Assembly (NCBI RefSeq): GCF_023715505.1
Contig: NZ_JAMBOH010000012.1
Span: 84,074-148,073 of the forward strand
From: Neobacillus cucumis
Lineage (GTDB): Bacteria > Bacillota > Bacilli > Bacillales_B > DSM-18226
Direction of reading: 5' to 3'
Length of the DNA: 64,000 bases
Positions 17,051 through 26,264 of this stretch are shown one piece after another (positions within the stretch are counted from its first letter, which is position 1; each line of letters starts with the position of its first letter). Under the pieces are notes generated by a model. It was not told the origin of the DNA. It searched no databases and saw nothing but the letters and a program-made list of their open reading frames with translations. The translations under genes were made by a program, and so were the position numbers.

Positions 17051-17094
17051 CTAGCTCCAGCGCCTGATCGAGGTGCTTCTGCTTTTTCTTTTGA
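17051..17094. repeat. Fragment of the dispersed repeat family
   Basis: CTAGCTCCAGCGCCT-GATCGAGGTGCTTCTGCTTTTTC is a terminal fragment of the same family (inverted relative to copy A: GCGCTGGAGCT end). The rest of 17012-17278 holds only a 13-base-pair hairpin, AATCAAAGGAAAG (17165-17177) with its complement at 17192-17204. Confidence 0.6.
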
Positions 17095-17278
17095 CTTCCA
17101 ACTCTCATGAAAGCCGGGGCCGTTGTTAACAGGAAAATTATAATGGAATGTGACAAAATTGTGAAATCAAAGGAAAGCGGAGCCATTACCTCTTTCCTTT
17201 GATTTTCTCCCTTTTCCTAGTAATATCACTATTACTCGCAACAATGCAAAAAAAGAAGGAGAAGCTGTCCCCTTCACA

Positions 17279-18222
17279 TTATTGAATATTAAATATGAAA
17301 GTAAGCAAAGCGTATAACAGCGGGATTGTTAGAAACGAGAAAACCGTACTAATAAAAACACCAATCGAGGAATAGTAAACATCACCGCCATATTTTTGTG
17401 CATGTAACGATACAGTCGAGGCACTGGGTGTTCCTGATATTAGAACGGCAGTTGTAATGACAGAAAAGGAAACACTTGTTAGTGTGAAGGGAATTAAACA
17501 TAATGGGATAAAAAGAAGTCTTGTAAAGCAACCAAGTCAAATACTAAGTTCTTTACATAGTATTATAATTTCTTTAAAGGACAACGTCCCGACTAAACAA
17601 CCAATTAGGAGCATAGATAGAGGAATGGTTGGGGGATCCCAATTCTTGTAATATCTGTACCGCGATAAAGGGTAATTTTATAGGTAAAAAAAACAGGAGT
17701 ACTCCCAAAAGTGTTGCTGCAATACCAGGATTTAAGAAAACCTTTTTCCATTTGACATGTGTCTCTTTTTTAACGAAAAGATAGATACCATATGGCTATA
17801 TAAGAAGATATACTAAATGAAAGACAGCTGTATAGATAACACCTTTTTCTTGAAAAAGAAGGTAACATACTGCCATAGCCTATAAAACCCTGGTTTCCAA
17901 AATAATCAGTGACTCAAAAACGGCTTCCCTGGATTGTCCGACTTTCGCTTTCCTGCGCAAAAAAAAGAAAGCAGACAAGCAACTGATAGAGCATAAACAG
18001 ATAATAAAAAAAGAATGATAAAATTTGATAATGCATCTTTTGAAGGAGATATATTCATTAAATATAAAATTAATGCTGGAAGTGTAATATATAAAAGAAT
18101 TTGAGTAAGGATTTGTTCCTCCGTCCGTTCCGGGAGAATCCCTGCTCGCTATGTGATAAAACCGATAAACCCAATAAAATAAAGCACAACTAATTCTTGA
18201 AGTAAAGGAAATAGGGTTCCAT
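17279..18222 (-). pseudogene. AEC-family (auxin efflux carrier-like) permease, decayed
   Basis: Translating the minus strand in pieces gives an AEC carrier of about 310 residues. Visible segments are ELVVLYFIGFIGFI, ILTQILLYITLPALIL, LNPGIAATLLGVLLFFLPI, PMLLIGCLVG and the conserved SGTPSASTVSLHAQKYGGD near the C-terminus. It is broken by an in-frame TAG at 18149-18151, a TGA after KELSI near 17535, and a frameshift at a C5 run near 17635, with further damage likely near 17930. These carriers usually export malate or related organic acids. Real decay rather than one error is indicated by the number of lesions. Confidence 0.85.
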
Positions 18223-18282
18223 TCGATTCCCTCCCCTCTTACTATATGAGGAGGAGAAATCTAGCGTGTTCCATAAATGGTC

Positions 18283-18315
18283 AAAAAAAAGAAAACGTAC
18301 TTTCATACGCTCTCT
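18283..18315 (-). terminator. Terminator of the methionine aminopeptidase gene
   Basis: On the minus strand AGAGAGCGTA pairs with TACGTTTTCT (two G-T wobbles) and is followed by eight T. Confidence 0.8.
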
Positions 18316-18324
18316 TTAAATCGA

Positions 18325-19065
18325 TTATTTCGTTAAAATTATTGGGCCATCTTTTGTAACAATCAATGTATGTTCATATTGTGCTACAAAGCTTTGCTCT
18401 GTAACAAAAGTCCAGCCATCATCTAGTTGGAATACTTCCTCGTCATGGGTAGAGATAAACGGTTCAAAGGCAATGACCATTCCTTCTTTCAACAGCCCGT
18501 GGTCTGATGTTTCATTATAATTATAAATATACTCAGGTTCTTCGTGAATCGTACGCCCAATACCGTGGCCGGTAAGATTCATAACGACAGTTAATCCATG
18601 CTGCCTTGCTACTTGATGAACGACTTTACCCATTCCTGTAATTCTAGCACCTGGTTTTACTTTTTTTAACCCTGCTTCAAAGGCTTCTTTGGCAACATCG
18701 CAAATTTTGGTAAGGATCTCTTCTCCTTTGCCAACTACAATGGAAATGCCAGTATCAGCAAAGTAACCATTTTTTGAACCAGACACGTCGATATTCACTA
18801 AGTCCCCTTCTTGAATTACGCGTTCTCCAGGGATCCCGTGCGCGACTTCTTCATTAACACTGATACAAGTATAGCCAGGAAAATCATATTCGCCCTTTGG
18901 TGCGGAGATCGCTCCTTCTTTTTCAAAAAGTTCTCCGGCTAAATCGTCAAGTTCTTTAGTGGTGACACCTGGTACAGCTCTTTTCACTAGTTCATCTCTT
19001 ATCGATGCTACAATTCTGCCAATTTCCTTTAAACTGTTAAAATCCTCTTCTGTTTTAGCAATCAT
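18325..19065 (-). CDS. map: Type I methionine aminopeptidase
   Basis: 246 residues, the length of single-domain type I enzymes, and closest in style to the second Bacillus paralogue (YflG/MapB). The five metal ligands can be seen: Asp in NIDVSG and in FADTG, His in GHGIGRTIHE, Glu in AFEPF and Glu in QYEHT. It removes initiator Met from nascent proteins in the cytosol. It is a lone gene, not within the ribosomal-protein operon where the housekeeping copy normally sits. The ribosome site is weak (GGGGCAAG). Confidence 0.92.
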   Translation of the reverse strand: MIAKTEEDFNSLKEIGRIVASIRDELVKRAVPGVTTKELDDLAGELFEKEGAISAPKGEYDFPGYTCISVNEEVAHGIPGERVIQEGDLVNIDVSGSKNGYFADTGISIVVGKGEEILTKICDVAKEAFEAGLKKVKPGARITGMGKVVHQVARQHGLTVVMNLTGHGIGRTIHEEPEYIYNYNETSDHGLLKEGMVIAFEPFISTHDEEVFQLDDGWTFVTEQSFVAQYEHTLIVTKDGPIILTK

Positions 19066-19280
19066 TGGTCTTGCCCCAATCTACATGATTTATTAGTAAA
19101 AACACCATAATTTAGATTTTACCCGTCCTTTCGAGAAAATCCAAGTATTGTTGATTATTCATATTTTTTTGAAAATAGCTCCCACTTATCATAACCCACA
19201 AACCTAGAGTAAATCGATTCAACCCACAAACTAGGAATGTTAAACTATAGATATCAAATCTGAAATATGGAGGGAAAAAT

Positions 19281-20609
19281 GTGAACCCAGTAGAGATTGA
19301 AAGTTTGCTTGACGCTCAGGCCCTTAACCTAATCAAAAAAATGAAATCATATGACGAAGTCTTATGGTTTAATCCGAAAATCCATACGACTCAAAACCGC
19401 CTGGAAGACTGCCCGCTCACTCTGGAGGATATTCAAGATGCTGAAGAACGACTGAAACGATTTGCTCCCTATATAGCTCAAGTGTTTCCTGAAACGAAAG
19501 CAACCAACGGAATCATTGAATCAAACTTAGTTAAGATCCCTGCCATGAAGAATAAATTAGTCAAGAATTACGCTCAGCCAATAGAAGGAGATATATGGTT
19601 AAAATGTGACAGTCATCTACCCATTTCCGGCTCGATTAAAGCAAGAGGCGGCATATATGAAATCCTCAAATATGCCGAGGATTTAGCGATTGAGCAACAC
19701 CTTCTTCGCAAGGATGATGATTATTCTATTTTGGACAGTGAAGAATTCCGCCGATTTTTCTCACAATATCAAATTGCGGTAGGTTCCACGGGTAATCTAG
19801 GACTAAGCATTGGGATAATTAGTACTAAATTAGGATTTATGGTAACTGTCCATATGTCAGCAGATGCGAAACAATGGAAAAAGGATCTGCTAAGAGATAA
19901 AGGTGTTCAAGTAATTGAATATGAGGCGGATTACAGTAAGGCGGTAGAGGCTGGTCGTATTCAGGCAGAAAAAGAGCCCCGTTGTTATTTTGTAGATGAT
20001 GAGAACTCACAGCATTTATTTCTAGGTTACGCCGTGGCTGCCATAAGGTTAAAAAATCAACTAGAAGAGCTTCAGATAAAAGTCGACGAAGATCATCCCT
20101 TGTTTGTTTACCTGCCCTGTGGTGTGGGCGGTGCTCCCGGTGGTGTTACGTTCGGTTTAAAACAATTGTTCCAAAACAATGTTTACTGCTTTTTCGCTGA
20201 ACCTACTCATTCTCCTTGTATGTTACTTGGATTATTAACAGGACTCCATGAAAAGATTTCCGTCCAAGATATAGGGATTGATAATATTACGGCGGCGGAT
20301 GGACTTGCTGTAGGAAGACCATCCGGATTTGTTGGTAAGATCATCGCGCCTATTTTAAGCGGAGCTTTTACAGTTAGAGATGATGAGTTATTTAAACTTT
20401 TAAGGATTCTGGTTGTTACAGAGAATATAAGATTGGAACCTTCTGCTCTCGCAGGGATGATTGGCCCGGTTAAACTAGCACAAGAAGGGAAGGCATTTTT
20501 ACAAAAAAATCATTTGCTTAACAAAAAAGCTGCGCATATCGTTTGGGCGACAGGAGGTAGTATGGTTCCAGACGTGATTATGGAGGATTACTATAAAAAG
20601 GGATTTTAA
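19281..20609 (+). CDS. dsdA: D-serine dehydratase (D-serine ammonia-lyase)
   Basis: 442 residues, identical in length to E. coli DsdA. The GTG start has GGAGGG six bases upstream. The PLP lysine lies in SGSIKARGG near residue 116, the substrate-binding [10 protein letters not shown] near 168 and the PLP-phosphate loop [10 protein letters not shown] near 278. The reaction converts D-serine to pyruvate and ammonia, protecting peptidoglycan and pantothenate synthesis from D-serine. No dsdC or permease is adjacent. Before it, the sequence AACCCACAAAC-TAG occurs twice (about 19195 and 19221), possibly regulatory. Confidence 0.94.
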   Translation: MNPVEIESLLDAQALNLIKKMKSYDEVLWFNPKIHTTQNRLEDCPLTLEDIQDAEERLKRFAPYIAQVFPETKATNGIIESNLVKIPAMKNKLVKNYAQPIEGDIWLKCDSHLPISGSIKARGGIYEILKYAEDLAIEQHLLRKDDDYSILDSEEFRRFFSQYQIAVGSTGNLGLSIGIISTKLGFMVTVHMSADAKQWKKDLLRDKGVQVIEYEADYSKAVEAGRIQAEKEPRCYFVDDENSQHLFLGYAVAAIRLKNQLEELQIKVDEDHPLFVYLPCGVGGAPGGVTFGLKQLFQNNVYCFFAEPTHSPCMLLGLLTGLHEKISVQDIGIDNITAADGLAVGRPSGFVGKIIAPILSGAFTVRDDELFKLLRILVVTENIRLEPSALAGMIGPVKLAQEGKAFLQKNHLLNKKAAHIVWATGGSMVPDVIMEDYYKKGF

Positions 20610-20610
20610 A

Positions 20611-20660
20611 AAAAAATAGCAGCTTCCTATAACTGTTAATCTAGGCAGCTGCTATTTTTT
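20611..20660. terminator. Bidirectional terminator
   Basis: Fourteen-base-pair perfect stem AAAAAATAGCAGCT (20611-20624) and its complement (20647-20660). The right arm overlaps the last codons of the pyruvate-kinase-like gene. Confidence 0.9.
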
Positions 20661-22196
20661 AAATACCCCAAACTGCGACGTTAAGTCAATCAGTGGTTTT
20701 TGTCTCGCCGGAATAACTTCCACTGTACGTAACAATTTAACAAGCATTTTCAATGCATCGACGACAAAAGGCCCTTTATTAAGCATGATGCAGTTTGCCC
20801 GACTCCCATAGGCAGCATCGGTTATCTCTGCACGCGCTGGGATTCCTTTTTTTGTGAGCTTCTCCAATACACCTGTTGCCCATATAACGGGTGTGTAGGC
20901 AGCCGAACAGATGGTTAAGATTTCATCCTGCACAAATGATAAGTTTTCAGGACCAACCTCAACAGTCAAGTCTCCCCTTGCCAGCATGATTCCGAATCTG
21001 TTAAAATGTAAACCTTCTAAAAGGATTCTCGCCAAATTATGGATAGCGTCCTTTGTTTCAATTTTGGCGACTACACCAATATCGGTTCGCTTAAGTATTT
21101 CTAATTCTTGACGTAATTTTCTTAAGTCAAGTGGGGAGTGGACAAAGGATATTCCTAAAATATCCGCGTGCTTAGTTATAAACGGTATGTCCGCTAAATC
21201 CTTTTCTGTTAATGCAGGGAGATTTAAGCTTAAGAGCGAATCAGGTAAATTTAGCCCCTTCCCTTCTTTTACCCTTACTGGTTTGGGCGCGGGTGAATGG
21301 ATTTCCACTTCTACAAATTCCTTGGTAACTTGTGATACGATACCATGGATTTTCCCATCATCGATAAAAATAGAATCGTTTACCCGAACATTTCGAAACG
21401 CTTTTTCCAGCGTTACCGGGACGCCGGCAGGAGTATCCTCCACTACCGAATGCCCCTCCGTATCGGAATTCAAATATAATCGCAGCCGATCCCCTTTACT
21501 CACATAAATAGGAGCATCAGGCAGCTTCCCAACTCGTACCTTGGGACCGGCTAAATCCATATAGATTTTACATTCGGTCTTTTGATACGTCCCTTCAATC
21601 CTTAGTTTTTTTTCAACATCCCGTATAGCATCAATTATTTGCTTCCATATTTCCGGATTATCATGAGCGCAATTGATTCTGGCAATATTCATTCCATTTA
21701 GTATTAGCTGTTCTATCTGGTTCGGATTGTTTAAGACTTTTGAATCTACCGTGACCATAATTGCTGGTTGATTCGGTTGCATTCTATTCCCGAAAAGTTC
21801 TTCTGTCCGCTTTTTTAAGATTTTTCTTGAATCATATGGAGTTGAAACCATTAGATTCTTTTGCGAAGGTAATGAGATATTTAAATAGGATAATATTTTT
21901 TCTAGTGTATATAAAAGGTGTGTAGGTGATTGAAAAAGATCTGCAAGTCCTTTTTCTTTTAGTTCTTGACGTATACCAAGTAAGTTTTGTTCACGAAATC
22001 CTAAATATGAAATTAAATTATCCCGACAGATTCTAGCATCGTCCTGGAACTCGTGATGATCCTCTGCATGATCACTTGCTTGAATGATTTGTTTATAGAT
22101 GCTTTCTATCCGTCTTGGTAATTCTCGTTGATTTAATGGGATTTGTGCCACATCCCCTTCACATCCTTGTATCCTAAACTTAAAAAGTTTTCCCAT
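20652..22196 (-). CDS. Pyruvate-kinase-like protein with N-terminal extension and no C-terminal domain
   Basis: 514 residues. Residues 1-140 are a helical extension not found in PykA. Residues 145-500 follow the pyruvate kinase barrel and B domain: MNIARINCAHDN (substrate Arg/Asn region), MDLAGPKVRVG, VVAKIETKDA (catalytic Lys), MLARGDLTVEVG (metal region) and ATGVLEKLTKKGIPARAE in place of ATQMLESM-x-PTRAE. The C-terminal regulatory domain and PEP-utiliser domain of Bacillus Pyk are missing. The core residues remain, so it may be catalytic, but it is clearly a divergent paralogue rather than the housekeeping enzyme. No good ribosome site is seen before the ATG. Confidence 0.85.
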   Translation of the reverse strand: MGKLFKFRIQGCEGDVAQIPLNQRELPRRIESIYKQIIQASDHAEDHHEFQDDARICRDNLISYLGFREQNLLGIRQELKEKGLADLFQSPTHLLYTLEKILSYLNISLPSQKNLMVSTPYDSRKILKKRTEELFGNRMQPNQPAIMVTVDSKVLNNPNQIEQLILNGMNIARINCAHDNPEIWKQIIDAIRDVEKKLRIEGTYQKTECKIYMDLAGPKVRVGKLPDAPIYVSKGDRLRLYLNSDTEGHSVVEDTPAGVPVTLEKAFRNVRVNDSIFIDDGKIHGIVSQVTKEFVEVEIHSPAPKPVRVKEGKGLNLPDSLLSLNLPALTEKDLADIPFITKHADILGISFVHSPLDLRKLRQELEILKRTDIGVVAKIETKDAIHNLARILLEGLHFNRFGIMLARGDLTVEVGPENLSFVQDEILTICSAAYTPVIWATGVLEKLTKKGIPARAEITDAAYGSRANCIMLNKGPFVVDALKMLVKLLRTVEVIPARQKPLIDLTSQFGVFKK

Positions 22197-22254
22197 TATT
22201 TATTATTCATGAATGTAAAAAGTGTGTAGTGGTTATCTGACTTGAGAATAAAAA

Positions 22255-22296
22255 AAACAAGTTTAATGAACAAATTAACCCTCATCAAACTTGTTT
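22255..22296 (-). terminator. Terminator of the ArsB-type transporter gene
   Basis: AAACAAGTTT (22255-22264) pairs with AAACTTGTTT (22287-22296); on the minus strand a T run follows. Confidence 0.8.
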
Positions 22297-22304
22297 ATGT
22301 GAAA

Positions 22305-23663
22305 TTATTTTACAAAAAAGAGTAAAAGCCATAGATACAAACTGATTAAGGTAAAGACCAAGGTTGGCGGTATGACAATCAGCGTTACTTTAATGTATTC
22401 GACCCAAGTAATCTTGATTTTGCTTTTCTTTAGTATATGCATCCATATTAGGGTCGCTAAGGTTCCAATCGGTAGAATAAGGGATCCAACATCACTTCCG
22501 ATTATATTTGCTAAATACACCGTTTTCATAATTAGCGGGTCTAGTCCCATTTCAGTTAAAGCTAAGGTTGAGACCATCAAGGCAGGATGGTTGTTAAAAA
22601 TGTTTGATAAAAATGCCGTGATAACACCCATTGTTAAACTCGCATGTAAGAAGCTGTCATTGACAAGGGGTTTTAGATTTTCAATTAAAAAAGCTGTTAA
22701 ACCGATATTGTGTAAGCCAAAAATAATCACGTACATACTGAAGGCAAAGATTAAAATGTGCCATGGTATTTTTTTTAGGACATCCTTTGGATTGACTTTT
22801 AAATACATCCATCTCCAAATCAATAAAATTAGTGATCCACAAACCGCTACTAGAGAGACCGAGATGCCGATAAAGGATGCTACAAATAGACTAATCCTAA
22901 CTATTAGGACGAAGATTAACATTTTAATCATAAGTTTCTTTTGTTGGTCAAACAGACTTTCTGAGTTTTGTTGGAGCGGATGAAATGGGCGGTTTTTTTG
23001 CAGCGGAATGGAGTATGAATGGAAGCGGATTTGGGCTGGAATATTCTTTTTGAAGACAAGGTACAGCAAATAGGATAAGAACAATAGACCGAGGACTCCT
23101 GGCACAAACATCATTTCGGTTTGCATGTAAAGGTCCATTCCAATAATTTTCAATGCAATAAGATTAACAATATTACTTACACCAATGGGGGCACTGGAGG
23201 CTGTGGCGATTAAAGCTCCGCTTAACAGAAATGGGATTTTTTGAGAATTTTTCAATTTTAAATTATTTAAAATTAAAATTAGGATCGGTGTAGTAATTAG
23301 AATACTTCCATCGTTATTAAAAAATAACGTCATTAAAAAGCATAACAGCAAGGTGTTCCAATATAAGCGGTAACCAGACCCCTTTGATAGTTTAAGCATT
23401 AGTGCCGCGGTCCAGCTGAAAAAGCCTATGCTCTCAAGAACAATTGCCATTACAATCGTGGCTATTATGGTAATTGCAGCCCCAGTTACCTTGGAACTGA
23501 TGTCAAGCAAGTCACCTGTTGACACACTACCGCTCAAGAAGACTAGAACAGCCCCAATCGCAGCTGGTATAGCTTCGTTCATATTTTTGGGACGGATGAA
23601 GATCATCACCATAGTTAGAATAAAAGCTGTTATAGTAACAATCACCGTCAAATGATGATACAT
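22305..23663 (-). CDS. ArsB/ion-transporter-superfamily membrane protein
   Basis: 452 residues from ATG 23663, with GAAGGGAG upstream; a TTG at 23750 would add a very basic 29-residue N-terminus without a ribosome site. About eleven membrane helices are evident. FFNNDGSILITTPI near residue 110 and SNIFNNHPALMVS near residue 365 are the two inverted Asn-containing hairpins of the ArsB/NhaD/SLC13 superfamily, and SAPIGVSNIVNLIA matches ArsB. B. subtilis YdfA is the probable counterpart. Arsenite export is possible, but no arsR or arsC is near, so the substrate is open. Confidence 0.85.
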   Translation of the reverse strand: MYHHLTVIVTITAFILTMVMIFIRPKNMNEAIPAAIGAVLVFLSGSVSTGDLLDISSKVTGAAITIIATIVMAIVLESIGFFSWTAALMLKLSKGSGYRLYWNTLLLCFLMTLFFNNDGSILITTPILILILNNLKLKNSQKIPFLLSGALIATASSAPIGVSNIVNLIALKIIGMDLYMQTEMMFVPGVLGLLFLSYLLYLVFKKNIPAQIRFHSYSIPLQKNRPFHPLQQNSESLFDQQKKLMIKMLIFVLIVRISLFVASFIGISVSLVAVCGSLILLIWRWMYLKVNPKDVLKKIPWHILIFAFSMYVIIFGLHNIGLTAFLIENLKPLVNDSFLHASLTMGVITAFLSNIFNNHPALMVSTLALTEMGLDPLIMKTVYLANIIGSDVGSLILPIGTLATLIWMHILKKSKIKITWVEYIKVTLIVIPPTLVFTLISLYLWLLLFFVK

Positions 23664-23946
23664 AAAAGTTAATTTACTCCCTTCATTTAGTTTCCTTCTG
23701 ATTTTTTTCCGTTTATTCTCTTCTTGTCCCTTGCCATATAGTACGTCCAAAATGAAGGCTTGTTCTAAACGAATATCCTGTAATTATACAAATCAGCATC
23801 TATCTAGATAAATATTTTTAAACTTAAATAGATTTTTGCCTAACAATTTTATATTTGGGCAAATAACTCTGCTTATATGATCTAGGTATTTATGTAGATT
23901 GGGTTAAATTGGGCTGCAGTTTGTTTTGAAGAACCTTAAAAAAATA

Positions 23947-23974
23947 AAACCGGCACTTGTTGAAGTACCGGCTT
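23947..23974 (-). terminator. Terminator of the collagen-like coat gene
   Basis: On the minus strand AAGCCGGTACTT pairs with AAGTGCCGGTTT through two G-T wobbles and is followed by ATTTTTTT. The wobbles would be mismatches on the other strand, so it is directional. Confidence 0.85.
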
Positions 23975-23985
23975 TATAAATCCAA

Positions 23986-24861
23986 TTATTTCTTACCTTT
24001 AGAGCCTTTAGGACGTTTAGCGCCTTTAGAGCCTTTAGGACGTTTAGCGCCTTTAGAGCCTTTGCTGCCGGAAGAGCCTTTGCTGCCGGAAGAGCCTTTG
24101 CTGCCGGAAGAACCTTTGCTGCCGGAAGAACCTTTGCTGCCGGAAGAACCTTTGCTGCCGGAAGAACCTTTGCTGCCGGAAGAGCCTTTGCTGCCGGAAG
24201 AACCTTTGCTGCCGGAAGAACCTTTGCTGCCGGAAGAGCCTTTGCTGCCGGAAGAACCATGGCTACCTGAAGATCCGTGGCTGCCTTTAGAACCATGGCT
24301 ACCTGAAGATCCGTGGCTGCCTTTAGAACCATGGCTGCCTGAAGATCCGTGGCTGCCTGAAGATCCGTGGCTGCCTTTAGAACCATGGCTACCTGAAGAT
24401 CCGTGGCTGCCTTTAGAACAATGGCTGCCTGAAGAACCCCAGCTGCCTGAAGAACCATGGCTGCCTGAAGATCCGTGGCTGCCTTTAGAACCATGGCTGC
24501 CTGAAGAACCCTTAGAGCCGCTAGAGCCTTTAGAACCGCTAGAGCCTTTAGTACCTTTAGAACCACTAGAGCCTTTAGTACCCTTAGAGCCGCTAGAGCC
24601 TTTAGAACCGCTGGAGCCTTTAGAACCTTTTGAACCGCTTGATCCTTTAGAACCGCTAGATCCTTTTGAACCACTTGAACCTTTTGAACCGCTTGAACCT
24701 TTTGAACCGCTTGAACCTTTTGAACCTTTTGTACCTTTTGTACCTTTAGGGTGTTTTGAGGGTTTTGGCCCTTTTTTAAATTCAACAGGGTTATTGATTA
24801 AAAATTCAATTACCCCGTTCTCTTGTGCTTGCGTAAGCAGATCTTCCATTACCATTTTCAT
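23986..24861 (-). CDS. Collagen-like Gly-X-Y repeat protein, probable CotG-type coat protein
   Basis: 291 residues, ATG with GGTGGAG seven bases upstream. A 40-residue non-repetitive head (MEDLLTQAQENGVIEFL and following) leads into about 80 uninterrupted Gly-X-Y triplets. They are built from Ser, Lys, His and Thr (KGSSGS, HGSSGS, HGSKGS units), with no Pro, and end in a basic KGAKRPKGSKGKK tail. The DNA is a tandem array of 18-base units. Its place beside cotH is that of cotG in B. subtilis, whose Ser/Lys-rich product is phosphorylated by CotH. A sigma-K-like promoter precedes it. Function as a coat structural substrate is inferred from context and composition. Confidence 0.75.
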   Translation of the reverse strand: MKMVMEDLLTQAQENGVIEFLINNPVEFKKGPKPSKHPKGTKGTKGSKGSSGSKGSSGSKGSSGSKGSSGSKGSSGSKGSKGSSGSKGSSGSKGTKGSSGSKGTKGSSGSKGSSGSKGSSGSHGSKGSHGSSGSHGSSGSWGSSGSHCSKGSHGSSGSHGSKGSHGSSGSHGSSGSHGSKGSHGSSGSHGSKGSHGSSGSHGSSGSKGSSGSKGSSGSKGSSGSKGSSGSKGSSGSKGSSGSKGSSGSKGSSGSKGSSGSKGSSGSKGSKGAKRPKGSKGAKRPKGSKGKK

Positions 24862-24903
24862 TTAAACACTCCACCACTTTCCAATATATTTATACTTCAA
24901 TGA

Positions 24904-24931
24904 TAATTTATGGGAGAAAGTGTGAAAGTGT
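24904..24931 (-). promoter_or_regulatory. Sigma-K-like promoter of the collagen-like gene
   Basis: Minus-strand reading gives ACAC (24931-24928), 15 bases, then CATAAATTA (24912-24904), an exact match to the sigma-K -10 pattern CATAnnnTA. It ends 42 bases before the start codon. Confidence 0.6.
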
Positions 24932-24982
24932 CATAGACAAAAGTTTATTTTTTTTAAAAAAACCAAGTAGCCCATAAACTGC

Positions 24983-25009
24983 ACCATTGCTATAGTCAGA
25001 GCATAGTAT
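24983..25009 (+). promoter_or_regulatory. Sigma-K-like promoter of cotH
   Basis: AC at 24983, 17 bases, then CATAGTAT at 25002-25009 (pattern CATAnnnT). A transcript from here would start near 25015, which favours the TTG at 25044 over the ATG at 25020 as the cotH start. Confidence 0.5.
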
Positions 25010-25043
25010 TCTAAAAAATATGTATTTAATAGGGGTTTTTAGA

Positions 25044-26132
25044 TTGCAAAAATATGAAATTTTTATCAATCCCAAGACGTTAAACCAGCTCAATAAAGAT
25101 ATCTGGATGGATGAACATGTTCAGGCAGTCCTCAAAATAGGAAACAATCAATATTCAATCGGCTTGGCATATCGTGGTAATGTGATCCGAAAGAAGAAAA
25201 AGAAATCCTATAACATTATTTTTCAAAAACCCTTTACCGTTAATGGCGCTCATGAAATCCATTTAAACGCAGAGTACAATGATATCTCACTTAGTCGTAA
25301 CAAGCTTTCATTTGATTTCTTTGATACAATTGGTGTCATTTCCCCCCACTCCAAGCATGTTCTTCTCTATATAAATGGTTTTTGTAAAGGTATTTATTTA
25401 GAAATCGAATCTTTCGATCAATTTCTTTTACAAAAAAGAAATTTACCAATGGGACCCATAATTTATGCAACTAACTATTACGCAAATTTCTCCCTTCTAT
25501 CACCAAAAAAGAAATTAAAAACGGATTTACTCGAAGGATATACCCTTAAATATGGTGATGAGGATGAATTGTCGTATTTAGAAGATTTAATCACAAAAAC
25601 TAACACACTTAAAAATGAGGAGTTTGAAGAAGAAATAACAAAGGTGCTAAATGTGGACCAGTATCTAACATGGTTAGCGGGAGTTGTTTGTACCCAAAAT
25701 TTTGATGGCTTTATCCATAATTATGCACTCTACCGAAATAGTGAAACCAACACTTTTGAAATAACTCCTTGGGATTATGATGGGACTTGGGGCAGAGATC
25801 TGCACGGGAAACGGCTTGATCATGACTTTGTACCTATAACTGGGTATAACACCTTGACCGGCAGACTACTTCACGTTCCTGATTTTAAAAAGAAATACTG
25901 TGAGATTCTTTCCTACATTTTAGAAAGCCAATTTACGGTTGAAACCCAAATAGGAATTATTGAAGGACTCTTTGAAACACTGAAGCCTCATATACAATTG
26001 GACCCTTATATTAAAAGAAAAGGCTATAGTCTTGATTCGGAAAAGGACGTTATCGTTAATTTCATTGAAAAACGAAATAGCTACTTAAAGCAGCAACTAA
26101 TTAAACTACAGGACGACAAAGTATATGGTTGA
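25044..26132 (+). CDS. cotH: Spore-coat protein kinase CotH
   Basis: 362 residues, aligning from memory along its whole length with B. subtilis CotH: DIWMDEHVQAV, IGLAYRGNVIR, HEIHLNAEYND, SRNKLSFDFF, the catalytic NFDGFIHNYALYRN near residue 225 and TPWDYDGTWGRDLHG near 245. Both aspartates required for kinase activity (in FDG and WDYD) are kept. CotH phosphorylates Ser in the CotB and CotG tails and organises the inner and outer coat. TTG 25044 is chosen because AGGGG lies upstream; ATG 25020 has no site. It is divergent from the collagen-like gene and followed by three CotB-type genes. Confidence 0.93.
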   Translation: MQKYEIFINPKTLNQLNKDIWMDEHVQAVLKIGNNQYSIGLAYRGNVIRKKKKKSYNIIFQKPFTVNGAHEIHLNAEYNDISLSRNKLSFDFFDTIGVISPHSKHVLLYINGFCKGIYLEIESFDQFLLQKRNLPMGPIIYATNYYANFSLLSPKKKLKTDLLEGYTLKYGDEDELSYLEDLITKTNTLKNEEFEEEITKVLNVDQYLTWLAGVVCTQNFDGFIHNYALYRNSETNTFEITPWDYDGTWGRDLHGKRLDHDFVPITGYNTLTGRLLHVPDFKKKYCEILSYILESQFTVETQIGIIEGLFETLKPHIQLDPYIKRKGYSLDSEKDVIVNFIEKRNSYLKQQLIKLQDDKVYG

Positions 26133-26151
26133 ATATCATATACTTTTTTTT
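26118..26151 (+). terminator. cotH terminator
   Basis: Stem AAAGTATATG / CATATACTTT enclosing the cotH stop codon, followed by T8. The CotB-type genes downstream must therefore have their own promoter or depend on read-through. Confidence 0.9.
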
Positions 26152-26264
26152 GCCTATTTTTTGCAAAAAACACGAAAAAGGGCCTCTTTATTAGTACAAC
26201 ATCATCCCGTGATACATATAGATGCAGTGTAAATGTTTATTTAATAAAGGAGGAAAAAACTTTT

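Noticed and set aside
23957..24865. Long plus-strand frame rich in EPLLPEEP-type repeats, and a second minus-strand frame rich in KALPAAKVL
   Set aside because: Both are alternative-frame readings of the same 18-base repeat array. Only the Gly-X-Y frame has a ribosome site, a non-repetitive head and a promoter.
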